Positions 6,959-13,735 of a stretch of 15,430 nt of DNA are shown in pieces. Position 1 is the stretch's first letter; every line of letters starts with the position of its first letter. The stretch comes from Lautropia sp. SCN 70-15 (GTDB taxonomy: Bacteria > Pseudomonadota > Gammaproteobacteria > Burkholderiales > Burkholderiaceae_E): positions 1 to 15,430 of the forward strand of contig MEEC01000061.1 of the NCBI GenBank assembly GCA_001724315.1, written 5' to 3'. Below the pieces are notes generated by a model. The model saw only the letters and a program-made list of their open reading frames with translations. It did no database searches and was not told the origin of the DNA. Made by a program: the position numbers and the translations under genes.

Positions 6959-8254
6959 TCAGCGATGGCCGCCGCGCGCCTCCCAGGCCTTCATCTTCGC
7001 GTTGACCGTCTCGATCTCCAGGCCGACGATCGCCTTGTACTGCGCGGCGATCGCGACCAGCTCCTCGTGCGATGCGACCTCGTGCACGTGCCCGAAGCCG
7101 TTCGGCGCGCGCTCCTCCACGATCTGCATCACGTGGTCCGGGCCCTGCCCGCGATTGGCCATCACGATGCGCGCGGTCCTCGGCAGCCGGTCGGCCTCGT
7201 AGGCCTTCAGCGCGCCCTCGATCGCGCCTTGGGCGGCGGCCGATGCGGCACCGCCCGCGGCGGCGGCTTTCTCGAGCTCGTCGGCCAGCACCCGCGCGTC
7301 GAGGATCGCCTGCGAGGCGCCGTTCGAGCCGATCGGGTACATCGGGTGGGCGGCGTCGCCCAGCAGGGTCACCCGGCCGAAGCTCCAGCGCGGCAGCGGA
7401 TCGCGGTCGACCATCGGAAACTCGAACACGCGCTCGGCGCCTTCGAAGAGCTTCGGCACGTCGAGCCAGGGGAACTTCCAGTCGGCGAAGGCCGGCGCGA
7501 ACACCGACCTGGGCACCTCGCGGTTCCAGTCGTCCTTGGGCGGCGTGTCGCCCGGCACGCGCAACTCGGCGATCCAGTTGAGCAGCGCGCGGCCGTCTGC
7601 ATCGGGCAGGGTGATCGGGTAGGCGACCAGCTTCTGGTCGGCATGGCCGACCATGACCATGGTGCGGCCGGTCAGCCAGGGCCGGTCGTAGCTGGTGGCG
7701 CGCCACAGGATGCGGCCCGAGTAGCGCGGCAGGCCCTCGTCGGGGTAGAACTGGCGGCGCACCGCCGAGTGGATGCCGTCGGCGGCCACGATCGCGTCGG
7801 CCTGCTCGGTGCGGGTCGTGCCGTCGGCGCGGCTGCGCAGCGTGACGCGTCCGGCGTCGGGCTCCACCGCGACCGCCTCCATGCCGGTCTCGATCGCGTC
7901 GGCGCCGAGCCGCTCGCGCACCGCGTCGAACAGCAGCATCTGCAGCCGGCCGCGGTGGATCGAGAACTGGGGCACCGCGTAGCCGGCGTCGACGCCGCGC
8001 GGCTCGCTCCAGATGTGCTGGCCGAACTTGTTGTAGTAGCCCACCTCGGCAGTGCGCACGCCGGTGGCGTCGAGCCGCCCGAGCAGACCCAGGATGGTCA
8101 GCTCGGCCACCGCGCTGGGCTGCACGTTGATGCCGACGCCCAGCGGCTTCACCTCGACCGCGGCCTCGACGATGCGCGGGCGGATGCCGCGGGCATGGAG
8201 CATCAGTGCCAGGGTGAGGCCGCCGATGCCGCCTCCGATGATCAGGACTTTCAC
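6959..8254 (-). CDS. FAD-dependent monooxygenase (PhzS / salicylate-hydroxylase-like)
   Basis: A 431-residue group A flavoprotein monooxygenase, which hydroxylates an aromatic ring using NAD(P)H and oxygen in the cytoplasm. The start is GTG at 8254-8252, immediately before the first FAD strand. GGGIGG is at 7-12 with the strand-ending Glu30; the DG motif VAADGIHSAVRR is at 156-167; the GD motif LLGDAAHPMYPIGSNGASQA is at 297-316. The run VKPLGVGINVQPSAVAELTILGL near 35-57 is typical of the PhzS-like branch. The C-terminal third (320-431) is helical with an Ala-rich insert. It probably forms an operon with the downstream EamA transporter. Its start is only 54 bases from the divergent HIT gene. 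Substrate is not readable; phenazine context is absent, so an aromatic acid is a reasonable guess. Confidence 0.9.
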   Translation of the reverse strand: MKVLIIGGGIGGLTLALMLHARGIRPRIVEAAVEVKPLGVGINVQPSAVAELTILGLLGRLDATGVRTAEVGYYNKFGQHIWSEPRGVDAGYAVPQFSIHRGRLQMLLFDAVRERLGADAIETGMEAVAVEPDAGRVTLRSRADGTTRTEQADAIVAADGIHSAVRRQFYPDEGLPRYSGRILWRATSYDRPWLTGRTMVMVGHADQKLVAYPITLPDADGRALLNWIAELRVPGDTPPKDDWNREVPRSVFAPAFADWKFPWLDVPKLFEGAERVFEFPMVDRDPLPRWSFGRVTLLGDAAHPMYPIGSNGASQAILDARVLADELEKAAAAGGAASAAAQGAIEGALKAYEADRLPRTARIVMANRGQGPDHVMQIVEERAPNGFGHVHEVASHEELVAIAAQYKAIVGLEIETVNAKMKAWEARGGHR

Positions 8255-8308
8255 GTTCGCGTCTGCCGGGCCGAGAATGGCGGTAGCTTAGCCGATGGAG
8301 CCCGGACG

Positions 8309-8710
8309 ATGCCGACGATCTTCGAACGCCTTTACTCGGGGGAACTCCCCTGCGCCCGCGTGTACGCCGACGAGCACGTGTTCGCCTTCATGGACGCCGG
8401 CCAGCTCAACGACGGCCACGTGATCGTCGCCTCGATCCGGCCCTACGAGACGCTGATGGACGCCGACGAGGAGACCGCCGCCGCGCTGATGCGCGCCGCG
8501 CGCCGGATCGCGATCGCGGTCGAGCGCGAGTTCGCGGCCGACGGCGTGACCGTCCTGCAGGCCAACCGGGCCGCCGGCTGGCAGACCGTTCCGCACCTGC
8601 ACCTGCACGTGCTGCCGCGCCGCACCGGCGACGCGGTCACCCTGGGCTGGCCGCGTCGCGACCCGCCCTTCGAGACCCTGCAGGCGCTGGCGGCGCGGAT
8701 CCGCCTGTGA
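8309..8710 (+). CDS. HIT (histidine triad) family protein
   Basis: A 133-residue protein of the Hint/Fhit-related superfamily, which hydrolyses or transfers nucleotidyl groups from nucleoside phosphoramidates and related compounds. The triad VPHLHLHVLPR contains His96, His98 and His100. The N-terminal pattern IFERLYSGELPCARVYADE (4-22) and AGQLNDGHVIVASIRPYETL (30-49) fit the family. The final histidine is followed by Val-Leu-Pro-Arg as in bacterial members. GGAG at 8297-8300 lies 8 bases before ATG 8309. The gene is divergent from the FAD monooxygenase and convergent with the TRAP binding protein, so no operon partner suggests a specific role. Confidence 0.9.
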   Translation: MPTIFERLYSGELPCARVYADEHVFAFMDAGQLNDGHVIVASIRPYETLMDADEETAAALMRAARRIAIAVEREFAADGVTVLQANRAAGWQTVPHLHLHVLPRRTGDAVTLGWPRRDPPFETLQALAARIRL

Positions 8711-8721
8711 CGGCTGGCGGC

Positions 8722-8745
8722 GCGCTCGCGGCGAGGCGCGAGCGC
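8722..8745. terminator. Perfect 9-bp hairpin, probable bidirectional terminator
   Basis: GCGCTCGCG (8722-8730) and CGCGAGCGC (8737-8745) are exact reverse complements around a 6-base loop. They sit in the 43 bases between the HIT stop (8710) and the stop of the convergent dctP gene (8756). There is no clear T-tract on either side, so termination efficiency is uncertain, but the position fits ending both transcripts. Confidence 0.6.
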
Positions 8746-8753
8746 AGCCTGCC

Positions 8754-9797
8754 TTACTTCGAGTGCTTCTGGATCAGCGCCTTGGCGCCCTCGAGCAGCT
8801 CCTTGCCCTTGAAGCCCTTGCTGTCCATCTCCTTGACCCACTCGTTGGCCACGTCGGCCGCCGCGGTCTGGAAGGCCTTGGCTGCCTCGGGCGACAGCGT
8901 GTAGATCGTGTTGCGCGGGGTCTCGGCGGTCTTGCGGCCCTTCGGGTCGTTGCCCTGCTGGACCTTGCCGAGCCAGCCCGAGGTGGCCATGCCGGAGTTG
9001 TCGTCGATGACCTTCTTCAGATCGGACGGCAGCGAGTCGTACTTCTTCTGGTTCATCGCCACCACGAAGGTCGTGGTGTAGAGCGCGCCGCCTGCCGGAT
9101 CGAACTCGGCGTGGTACTTCGCCAGCTCGTTGACCTTGACCGCAGGAACGACCTCCCAGGGGATCACCGCGCCGTCGATGACGCCCTTGGACATCGCGTC
9201 GGGGATCTGCGGCAGCGGCATGCCCACCGGCGTGGCGCCCAGCGAACCGAGCATCTTGGTGATGAAGCGCGTCGGCCCGCGGACCTTCAGTCCCTTCAGG
9301 TCCTCGACCGACTTGATCTGCTTGTCCTTGGTGTGGATGACGCCAGGCCCGTGCACGTTGACCGCGACCAGGTGGACGCCCTTGAACTCGTCCTTGGCGT
9401 AGGTCTGCACGTACTCCCAGTAGGCCTTCGAGGTGGCCTCGGCGTTGGTCATCATGAACGGCAGCTCGAAGACCTCGATGCGCGGGAAGCGTCCCGGCGT
9501 GTTGCCGGGCAAGGTCCAGACCACGTCGGCCACGCCGTCGCGGGCGTGGTCGAACAGGTCGCGCGGCGTGCCGCCGAGCTGCATCGCCGGGTAGCGCTCG
9601 AACTTGATCCGGCCGCCCGACTCCTTCTCGATCTTGTCCATCCAGGGCACGTGCATGTCGAGCCAGACGTTCGACTGCGGCGGCATGAAGGTGTGAAACT
9701 TCAGCGTGACCTGCTGCTGGGCCACGGCCGGCACGGCCAGCGCGGCGGCCAGGCCGGCCGCGAGCGCGGTCCTGAACAGGGTGCGGCGGAACTTCAT
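8754..9797 (-). CDS. dctP: TRAP transporter solute-binding protein (DctP family)
   Basis: A 347-residue periplasmic binding protein. The signal peptide MKFRRTLFRTALAAGLAAAL ends at AVA near residue 26. LKFHTFMPPQSNVW opens the mature fold. DLKGLKVRGP (167-175) carries Arg173, the residue that in this family forms the salt bridge with the substrate carboxylate; SKGVIDGAVIPWEV (203-216) is the usual ligand-site stretch. GAGGAGA (complement of 9805-9811) lies 7 bases before the ATG. It is downstream of, and on the same strand as, the Rieske/GS-like/ferredoxin genes after a 90-base gap, while its presumed membrane partners DctQ and DctM lie about 3.4 kb away on the other strand. The substrate is likely a carboxylate. 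Confidence 0.92.
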   Translation of the reverse strand: MKFRRTLFRTALAAGLAAALAVPAVAQQQVTLKFHTFMPPQSNVWLDMHVPWMDKIEKESGGRIKFERYPAMQLGGTPRDLFDHARDGVADVVWTLPGNTPGRFPRIEVFELPFMMTNAEATSKAYWEYVQTYAKDEFKGVHLVAVNVHGPGVIHTKDKQIKSVEDLKGLKVRGPTRFITKMLGSLGATPVGMPLPQIPDAMSKGVIDGAVIPWEVVPAVKVNELAKYHAEFDPAGGALYTTTFVVAMNQKKYDSLPSDLKKVIDDNSGMATSGWLGKVQQGNDPKGRKTAETPRNTIYTLSPEAAKAFQTAAADVANEWVKEMDSKGFKGKELLEGAKALIQKHSK

Positions 9798-9887
9798 CGG
9801 GTTGTCTCCTCGTCCGGTGGTCCGGGTTGTGTGTGCGGAAGCGTCCGGCCGATCGCCGGCGCCACGCCGTAGGGCGATTCTAGTGCG

Positions 9888-10211
9888 CTACGACTGGCGG
9901 TCTGGCATCCGGACGACAATTCCTGCCAGATCTTCGCGCATTTCGATCTGGCAGGACAAGCGGCTGTTCGGCCGGCGCTCGGCGGCGACCTCGTCGAGCA
10001 TGCGCAGCTCGTCGGCCGAGGGCGGCGGCAGCCGATCGGCCCAGGCGGCGTCGACGTAGACGTGGCAGGTGGCGCAGGACAGGCAGCCGCCGCAGATGCC
10101 TTCGATCTCGCGGATGCCTTCGAAGACGGCGGCCATCATCAGGTTGTTGCCGGGCTCGACCTCGAGGACGGTCTCGTTGCCGTCGTGGGCGATGTAGTGG
10201 ACGTTGGGCAT
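9888..10211 (-). CDS. 2Fe-2S ferredoxin (adrenodoxin/ISC-like fold)
   Basis: A 107-residue small iron-sulfur protein. ATG 10211-10209 lies 4 bases after the stop of the GS-like gene and begins MPNVHYIAHDGNETVLEVEPG, the first beta strands of a plant/adrenodoxin-type ferredoxin; longer in-frame starts would run back inside the GS-like gene and are rejected. The cluster loop is CGGCLSCATC: Cys40, Cys46, Cys49 and the distal Cys87 (LSCQI) fit the C-x5-C-x2-C...C ligand pattern, with an additional Cys43. DELRMLD near 67-73 is the acidic partner-binding helix. In this operon it most likely passes electrons to the Rieske oxygenase two genes upstream. No ferredoxin reductase is encoded in the window. 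Confidence 0.92.
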   Translation of the reverse strand: MPNVHYIAHDGNETVLEVEPGNNLMMAAVFEGIREIEGICGGCLSCATCHVYVDAAWADRLPPPSADELRMLDEVAAERRPNSRLSCQIEMREDLAGIVVRMPDRQS

Positions 10212-10215
10212 GGGC

Positions 10216-11658
10216 TCAGAACATCTCGAAGTATTCGCGGTGCTCCCAGTCGGTGACTTCGGCCTCGAAGCGGGCGATCTCGGCGCGCTTGATGCGGGTG
10301 TACCAGTCGACGACGGGGCGGCCGAAAGCCTCGACAAGCACGCTGTCCTCGTGCAGGGCGCGCAGGGCTTCGTCGAGGCTGCGCGGCAGCAGCGGGGCGC
10401 CGGCCTCGTAGGGCGTGTCGGCCGAGGGACCGGGATCCAGGCTGTGCGTCAGGCCGTCGAGCCCGGCGTGGATCTGCGCGGCCATGAACAGGTAGGGATT
10501 GGCGGCCGGCTCGCCGGCGCGGTTCTCCAGCCGGGTGCCCGGATCGCCGGCGCCGCCGATCACCCGGATCATCGCGCCGCGGTTGTCGCGGCCCCAGGTG
10601 GCGCGATCGGGGGCCAGCGAATTGGGCCGGAAGCGCCGGTAGCCGTTGATCGTGGGCGTGGCGAACACCGAGCCGCCGCGCGCATGCGCGAGCAGCCCGG
10701 CGAGGAAATGCCGGCCGGTGGCCGACAGGCAGTCGTCGGCGCCGGTGCCCGGCCCGGCGAAGGCGTTGCCGCCGCGACCGTGCGAGACCAGCGACTGGTG
10801 CAGGTGCCAACCCGAGGACATCACGTTGGGCAGCCTGGGCCGGCACATGAAGGTGGCGTGGTAGCCGTGCCGGCGCAGCACCTGCTTGGCCGCGCTGCGA
10901 AAGAGGACCATCGCGTCGGCCGGCTCGAGGCCGGTCATGGGACCGAACACGAACTCGATCTGGCTGGGGCCCAGCTCGACTTCCATCGACCGGAGCGGCA
11001 GCCCGAGCTGCAGCAGCGGCCCGCGCAGGAGTTCCACCACCGGCTCGAGCTGGTCGTAGCGCTGCTCGGCGAGCAGGCGGTAGCCGGTGTTCAGCAGGCT
11101 CACCGGGGGCGGCTCGCCGGGCCAGCCGCTGCGCTCGGGGCCGATCCGCGCGTCGTCGATCCGGTAGACGTGGAACTCGACCTCGAGCCCCACCTTGTAG
11201 TCGTAGCCGGCCTCGGCCAGCCGCGCCAGCGCCTGCCTGAGGATGCGGCGCGTGTCGAAGGGCACCGGCCGGCCGTCGCAGAAGTGGGCGTCGCACTGGA
11301 TCCACCCGCTCTTCGGGCTCCAGGGCAGCACCCGGAAGGTGGCCGGGTCGGCCACGATCGTCACGTCGGACGCGCCCTCGAACTCGGGGCTGCCGAAGCC
11401 CGCGCCGGGCGTGAACACCGGCCACGCGGTGCGGTCGGAGCTGTCCTTGAGCAGGTTGGTGCCCACCAGCCCGATGCCCGCGTCCAGCGCGGCGATGGCC
11501 TCGCCCGCCACCAGCGTCTTGCCGCGCAGCAAGCCGTGCTGGTCGGCGTAGACGAATCGCACCACGTCGAGCCCCTCGGCCCGGATCCGCTCGGCGACGC
11601 CCGCCGCCTCGGCCCGCTGCGCCTCGCTGCGCAACCCGTGCCTGTCCACGAAGCTCAT
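10216..11658 (-). CDS. Glutamine-synthetase-family ligase, probable gamma-glutamyl amide synthetase
   Basis: A 480-residue protein of the glutamine synthetase superfamily (GlnA/PuuA/AtdA1-like), shaped to join glutamate's gamma-carboxyl to ammonia or an amine with ATP. ATG 11658 overlaps the Rieske stop as ATGA. Metal-site residues are present: Glu159 and Glu161 (GLEVEF), Glu228 and Glu235 (ELGPSQIE), His285 (SGWHLHQS). Arg359 in WGRDNRGAMIRV and Glu378/Arg380 in ENRAGEPAANPYL also match the family, so it looks catalytically complete. It lacks the adenylylation-site region of housekeeping GlnA and shows NSLAP in place of the usual VPG-type loop, so ammonia assimilation is unlikely. Between a Rieske oxygenase and a ferredoxin, it probably gamma-glutamylates an amine that the oxygenase then attacks, as the GS-like enzymes of aniline operons do. 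That role is inferred. Confidence 0.88.
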   Translation of the reverse strand: MSFVDRHGLRSEAQRAEAAGVAERIRAEGLDVVRFVYADQHGLLRGKTLVAGEAIAALDAGIGLVGTNLLKDSSDRTAWPVFTPGAGFGSPEFEGASDVTIVADPATFRVLPWSPKSGWIQCDAHFCDGRPVPFDTRRILRQALARLAEAGYDYKVGLEVEFHVYRIDDARIGPERSGWPGEPPPVSLLNTGYRLLAEQRYDQLEPVVELLRGPLLQLGLPLRSMEVELGPSQIEFVFGPMTGLEPADAMVLFRSAAKQVLRRHGYHATFMCRPRLPNVMSSGWHLHQSLVSHGRGGNAFAGPGTGADDCLSATGRHFLAGLLAHARGGSVFATPTINGYRRFRPNSLAPDRATWGRDNRGAMIRVIGGAGDPGTRLENRAGEPAANPYLFMAAQIHAGLDGLTHSLDPGPSADTPYEAGAPLLPRSLDEALRALHEDSVLVEAFGRPVVDWYTRIKRAEIARFEAEVTDWEHREYFEMF

Positions 11659-12992
11659 CGGCCGGCGCCCCAGCTCGCGCGCGCCCGCCGGCGCGCATCG
11701 ATGCCGCGGCCGAAATCGCGCAGCGCCTCGACGCTGCCGCCCGGGCCGATCGCGTCCATGGTGACCGGGCCGCGCACCGCGCCGGCCTGCGCGGCGTCCA
11801 TCGACATCGGCGGCGTGCCGCCCTTCTCGACCGTGTCGATCGCCTGCAGCAGCAGCCTGCGATACGCCATGATCGCCTTGTCGGTGGTGCCCAGGTGCTC
11901 GCGCGTGCGGTCCTGGATCGGGCCCTGCGACTCGCAGGCCCACTGGTCGTGAACGTTGATGTCGGTGCCCATGCCGGTGTAGGTCTGCTCGAGCTGCTCG
12001 CGCGGATCGAAGCCGTACTGGTTGCCGCGGCCCACCCGCGGGCGGTACTCGGGCAGCTCGTGCATCTTCAGCCGCTGCTCGCGCATCAGCGCCTTGTCGA
12101 TCGGCGCGCCGAAGCTGGTGAAGAACGCGTACCAGTAGTTGTTGAAGTCGTCGACCGGCACGTGGAACTGGGTGATGGTCATCTCGTCGGACAGGGGGAT
12201 CGCGAAGGCCTGCGGGAAGACCTGGTTGGTGATCCGCACGTGGGTCGCGTTCTCGCTGATACGGCGCAGGGCGGTGAGCTGCAGCCCGTGCGGCGCCGGC
12301 TCCACGTAGATCTCGGGCCGGAAATGCTCGCGCATCACCTTGGTCATCGGCAGGTCGGAGTCGCTGGAGGCGCTGCGGAACTGCCGGCCGTAGCTCTGCT
12401 CGCCCGGCTGCTCGTCCTCGAAGAAGCGGTGCAGGAAGGAGGCGTGCGCGGGGTCGATGCCCACCTCGACCGACTGCAACCAGTTGCACTCCCACAGGCC
12501 CTTGAAGGCGAACACGTGGGTGTCCGGGGCCACGAAGCAGTCGAGCTCCGGGAAGGCGGCCGGCTCGCCGTCGCCCAGCCAGGCCCAGATCGCGCCGGCG
12601 CGAACCTGCACCGGCCAGGCGCGCTGCCTGACCCGGTCGCACAGGCGGCTGCCCTCGGGCTCGGCCGGCGTTTCCAGGCAGCGCCCCTCGACGTCGAACA
12701 GCCAGCCGTGAAAGGGGCAGCGCAGGCCGCCGTCTTCCCGCCTTCCGTAGGCCAGGTCGGCGCCGCGATGCGGGCAGTCGCGATCGAGCAGGCCCCAGCG
12801 GCCCTGCTCGTCGCGAAACAGGACGAAGTCCTGGCCGAGCACGCGCACCGCCTTGACCGGCCGCGGGCCGACGCGCGCCTCGTCGAACTCGTCGAGCAGG
12901 GCGACCGGCTGCCAGTAGCGCCGCAGCAGGCGGCCGGCCGGATCGCCGGGCCCGACGCGGGAGATCCGGTCGTTCTGTTCGCGCGACATCAT
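11655..12992 (-). CDS. Rieske non-heme iron oxygenase, alpha subunit (phthalate 4,5-dioxygenase-like)
   Basis: A 445-residue ring-hydroxylating-oxygenase alpha subunit. ATG 12992 follows a G-rich GGGGGGAG site at 7 bases; longer readings upstream lack support. The Rieske 2Fe-2S motif is CPHRGADL (Cys73, His75) and CPFHGWLFD (Cys92, His95). The catalytic iron motif is NWLQSVEVGIDPAHASFLH: bridging Asp180, His183, His188. TTDKAIMAYRRLLLQ near 369-383 is a conserved stretch that may supply the third ligand (Asp371). Members act in the cytoplasm, hydroxylating or demethylating aromatic substrates. No beta subunit gene follows, as expected for the homotrimeric phthalate-type class. It leads an operon with the GS-like ligase (4-base overlap) and the ferredoxin, which probably feeds it electrons. 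Confidence 0.93.
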   Translation of the reverse strand: MMSREQNDRISRVGPGDPAGRLLRRYWQPVALLDEFDEARVGPRPVKAVRVLGQDFVLFRDEQGRWGLLDRDCPHRGADLAYGRREDGGLRCPFHGWLFDVEGRCLETPAEPEGSRLCDRVRQRAWPVQVRAGAIWAWLGDGEPAAFPELDCFVAPDTHVFAFKGLWECNWLQSVEVGIDPAHASFLHRFFEDEQPGEQSYGRQFRSASSDSDLPMTKVMREHFRPEIYVEPAPHGLQLTALRRISENATHVRITNQVFPQAFAIPLSDEMTITQFHVPVDDFNNYWYAFFTSFGAPIDKALMREQRLKMHELPEYRPRVGRGNQYGFDPREQLEQTYTGMGTDINVHDQWACESQGPIQDRTREHLGTTDKAIMAYRRLLLQAIDTVEKGGTPPMSMDAAQAGAVRGPVTMDAIGPGGSVEALRDFGRGIDARRRARASWGAGR

Positions 12993-13107
12993 GGCGCTGC
13001 TCCCCCCTCTCGAGTGTCCGGCGACTCTAGCATGGCCGGAACGGGGGGCGCCCTCGTGTAGACTCGGCGGCCCCGGGGGGGAGCCAAGGCTTTTCGAGCG
13101 GCTGCCA

Positions 13108-13124
13108 CGGCAGGCATACTGCCG
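13108..13124. promoter_or_regulatory. Inverted repeat in the divergent promoter region
   Basis: CGGCAG (13108-13113) and CTGCCG (13119-13124) are exact reverse complements around GCATA. They lie about 120 bases before the Rieske start on one side and 75 bases before the DctQ start on the other, in the only shared control region (12993-13198). An extended -10-like TGTAGACT is nearby at 13057-13064, without a convincing -35. An operator for a regulator of both units is plausible; the regulator is not encoded here. Confidence 0.3.
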
Positions 13125-13154
13125 GGCGACAAGAAGATGCGAGACGGAGACGAC

Positions 13155-13202
13155 ATGCCCTTGATCGAACGAGGCCGCGCGGCCCGGAGGCGACGGCCGT
13201 GA
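13155..13202 (+). CDS. Possible 15-residue leader peptide before dctQ
   Basis: ATG 13155 opens MPLIERGRAARRRRP and stops at TGA 13200-13202, sharing bases with the GTGATG start of dctQ. An in-frame ATG at 13137 would add six residues. A purine-rich GAGACGGAGA lies 4 bases before ATG 13155. The ribosome-binding GGAGG for dctQ is inside it, so translation could be coupled. The Arg-rich end may be no more than GC-rich chance. Confidence 0.2.
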   Translation: MPLIERGRAARRRRP

Positions 13203-13708
13203 TGCGCGCCTTCGACCTGCTGGCACGCCTGTGCGCGCTGTTCGCCGGGCTGGTCATGATGGCGGTGGCCCTGGCCACCTGCGGCAGCATCGTGTCGCGC
13301 CAGTTCTTCGGCGCGGCGCTGCTCGGCGACTTCGAGCTGGTCCAGGTGGGCATGGCCTTCGCGGTCGCCGCCTTCATGCCGCTGTGCCAGATCCGGCGCG
13401 GCAACATCATCGTCGACTTCTTCACCACCCGCGCCAGCACGCGCACCCGGAACCTGCTCGATCGCGCCGGCTGCCTGCTGCTGGCGGTCATGTGCGGCCT
13501 GCTGGCCTGGCGAACGCTGCTCGGCGGCCTGAGCGCGAAGGAATACGAATCGGTGACCATGCTGCTGCAGTTCCCCGAGTGGATCGCCTTCGTGGCCATG
13601 GTGCCGCCGCTGGCGCTCACCGCGCTGATCGCGCTCGCGCAGGCATTCGGGCCCATGCCCGCCGCCGAGGGCTCTGCCGACGCGCAGCACGCGCCCGCGA
13701 GCCGCTGA
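13199..13708 (+). CDS. dctQ: TRAP transporter small membrane subunit (DctQ family)
   Basis: A roughly 169-residue protein with four hydrophobic segments (about 8-29, 45-63, 88-105, 128-148), the standard layout of the TRAP small permease. Family marks are ATCGSIVSRQFFGAALLGDF near 26-45, including the conserved aromatic/Gly turn before the second helix, and MPLCQIRRGNIIVDFF near 59-74. GGAGG at 13186-13190 lies 8 bases before GTG 13199 and 11 before the adjacent ATG 13202; either may be used. It is 27 bases upstream of dctM, with which it forms the membrane complex. It is transcribed away from the Rieske operon, whose last gene encodes the likely binding protein. Confidence 0.9.
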   Translation: MMRAFDLLARLCALFAGLVMMAVALATCGSIVSRQFFGAALLGDFELVQVGMAFAVAAFMPLCQIRRGNIIVDFFTTRASTRTRNLLDRAGCLLLAVMCGLLAWRTLLGGLSAKEYESVTMLLQFPEWIAFVAMVPPLALTALIALAQAFGPMPAAEGSADAQHAPASR

Positions 13709-13735
13709 CCCGCGCGCCGACCGACGGAACCGACG

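Noticed and set aside
9843..9870. Hairpin between ferredoxin and dctP as a terminator separating two units
   Set aside because: Only a 5-bp CCGGC/GCCGG stem is present, without a T-tract, so it is too weak to claim an operon boundary.
10212..10337. Longer 149-residue form of the ferredoxin
   Set aside because: The additional N-terminus lies entirely within the GS-like gene and is a Ser/Pro-rich shadow; ATG 10211 starts the ferredoxin fold exactly.
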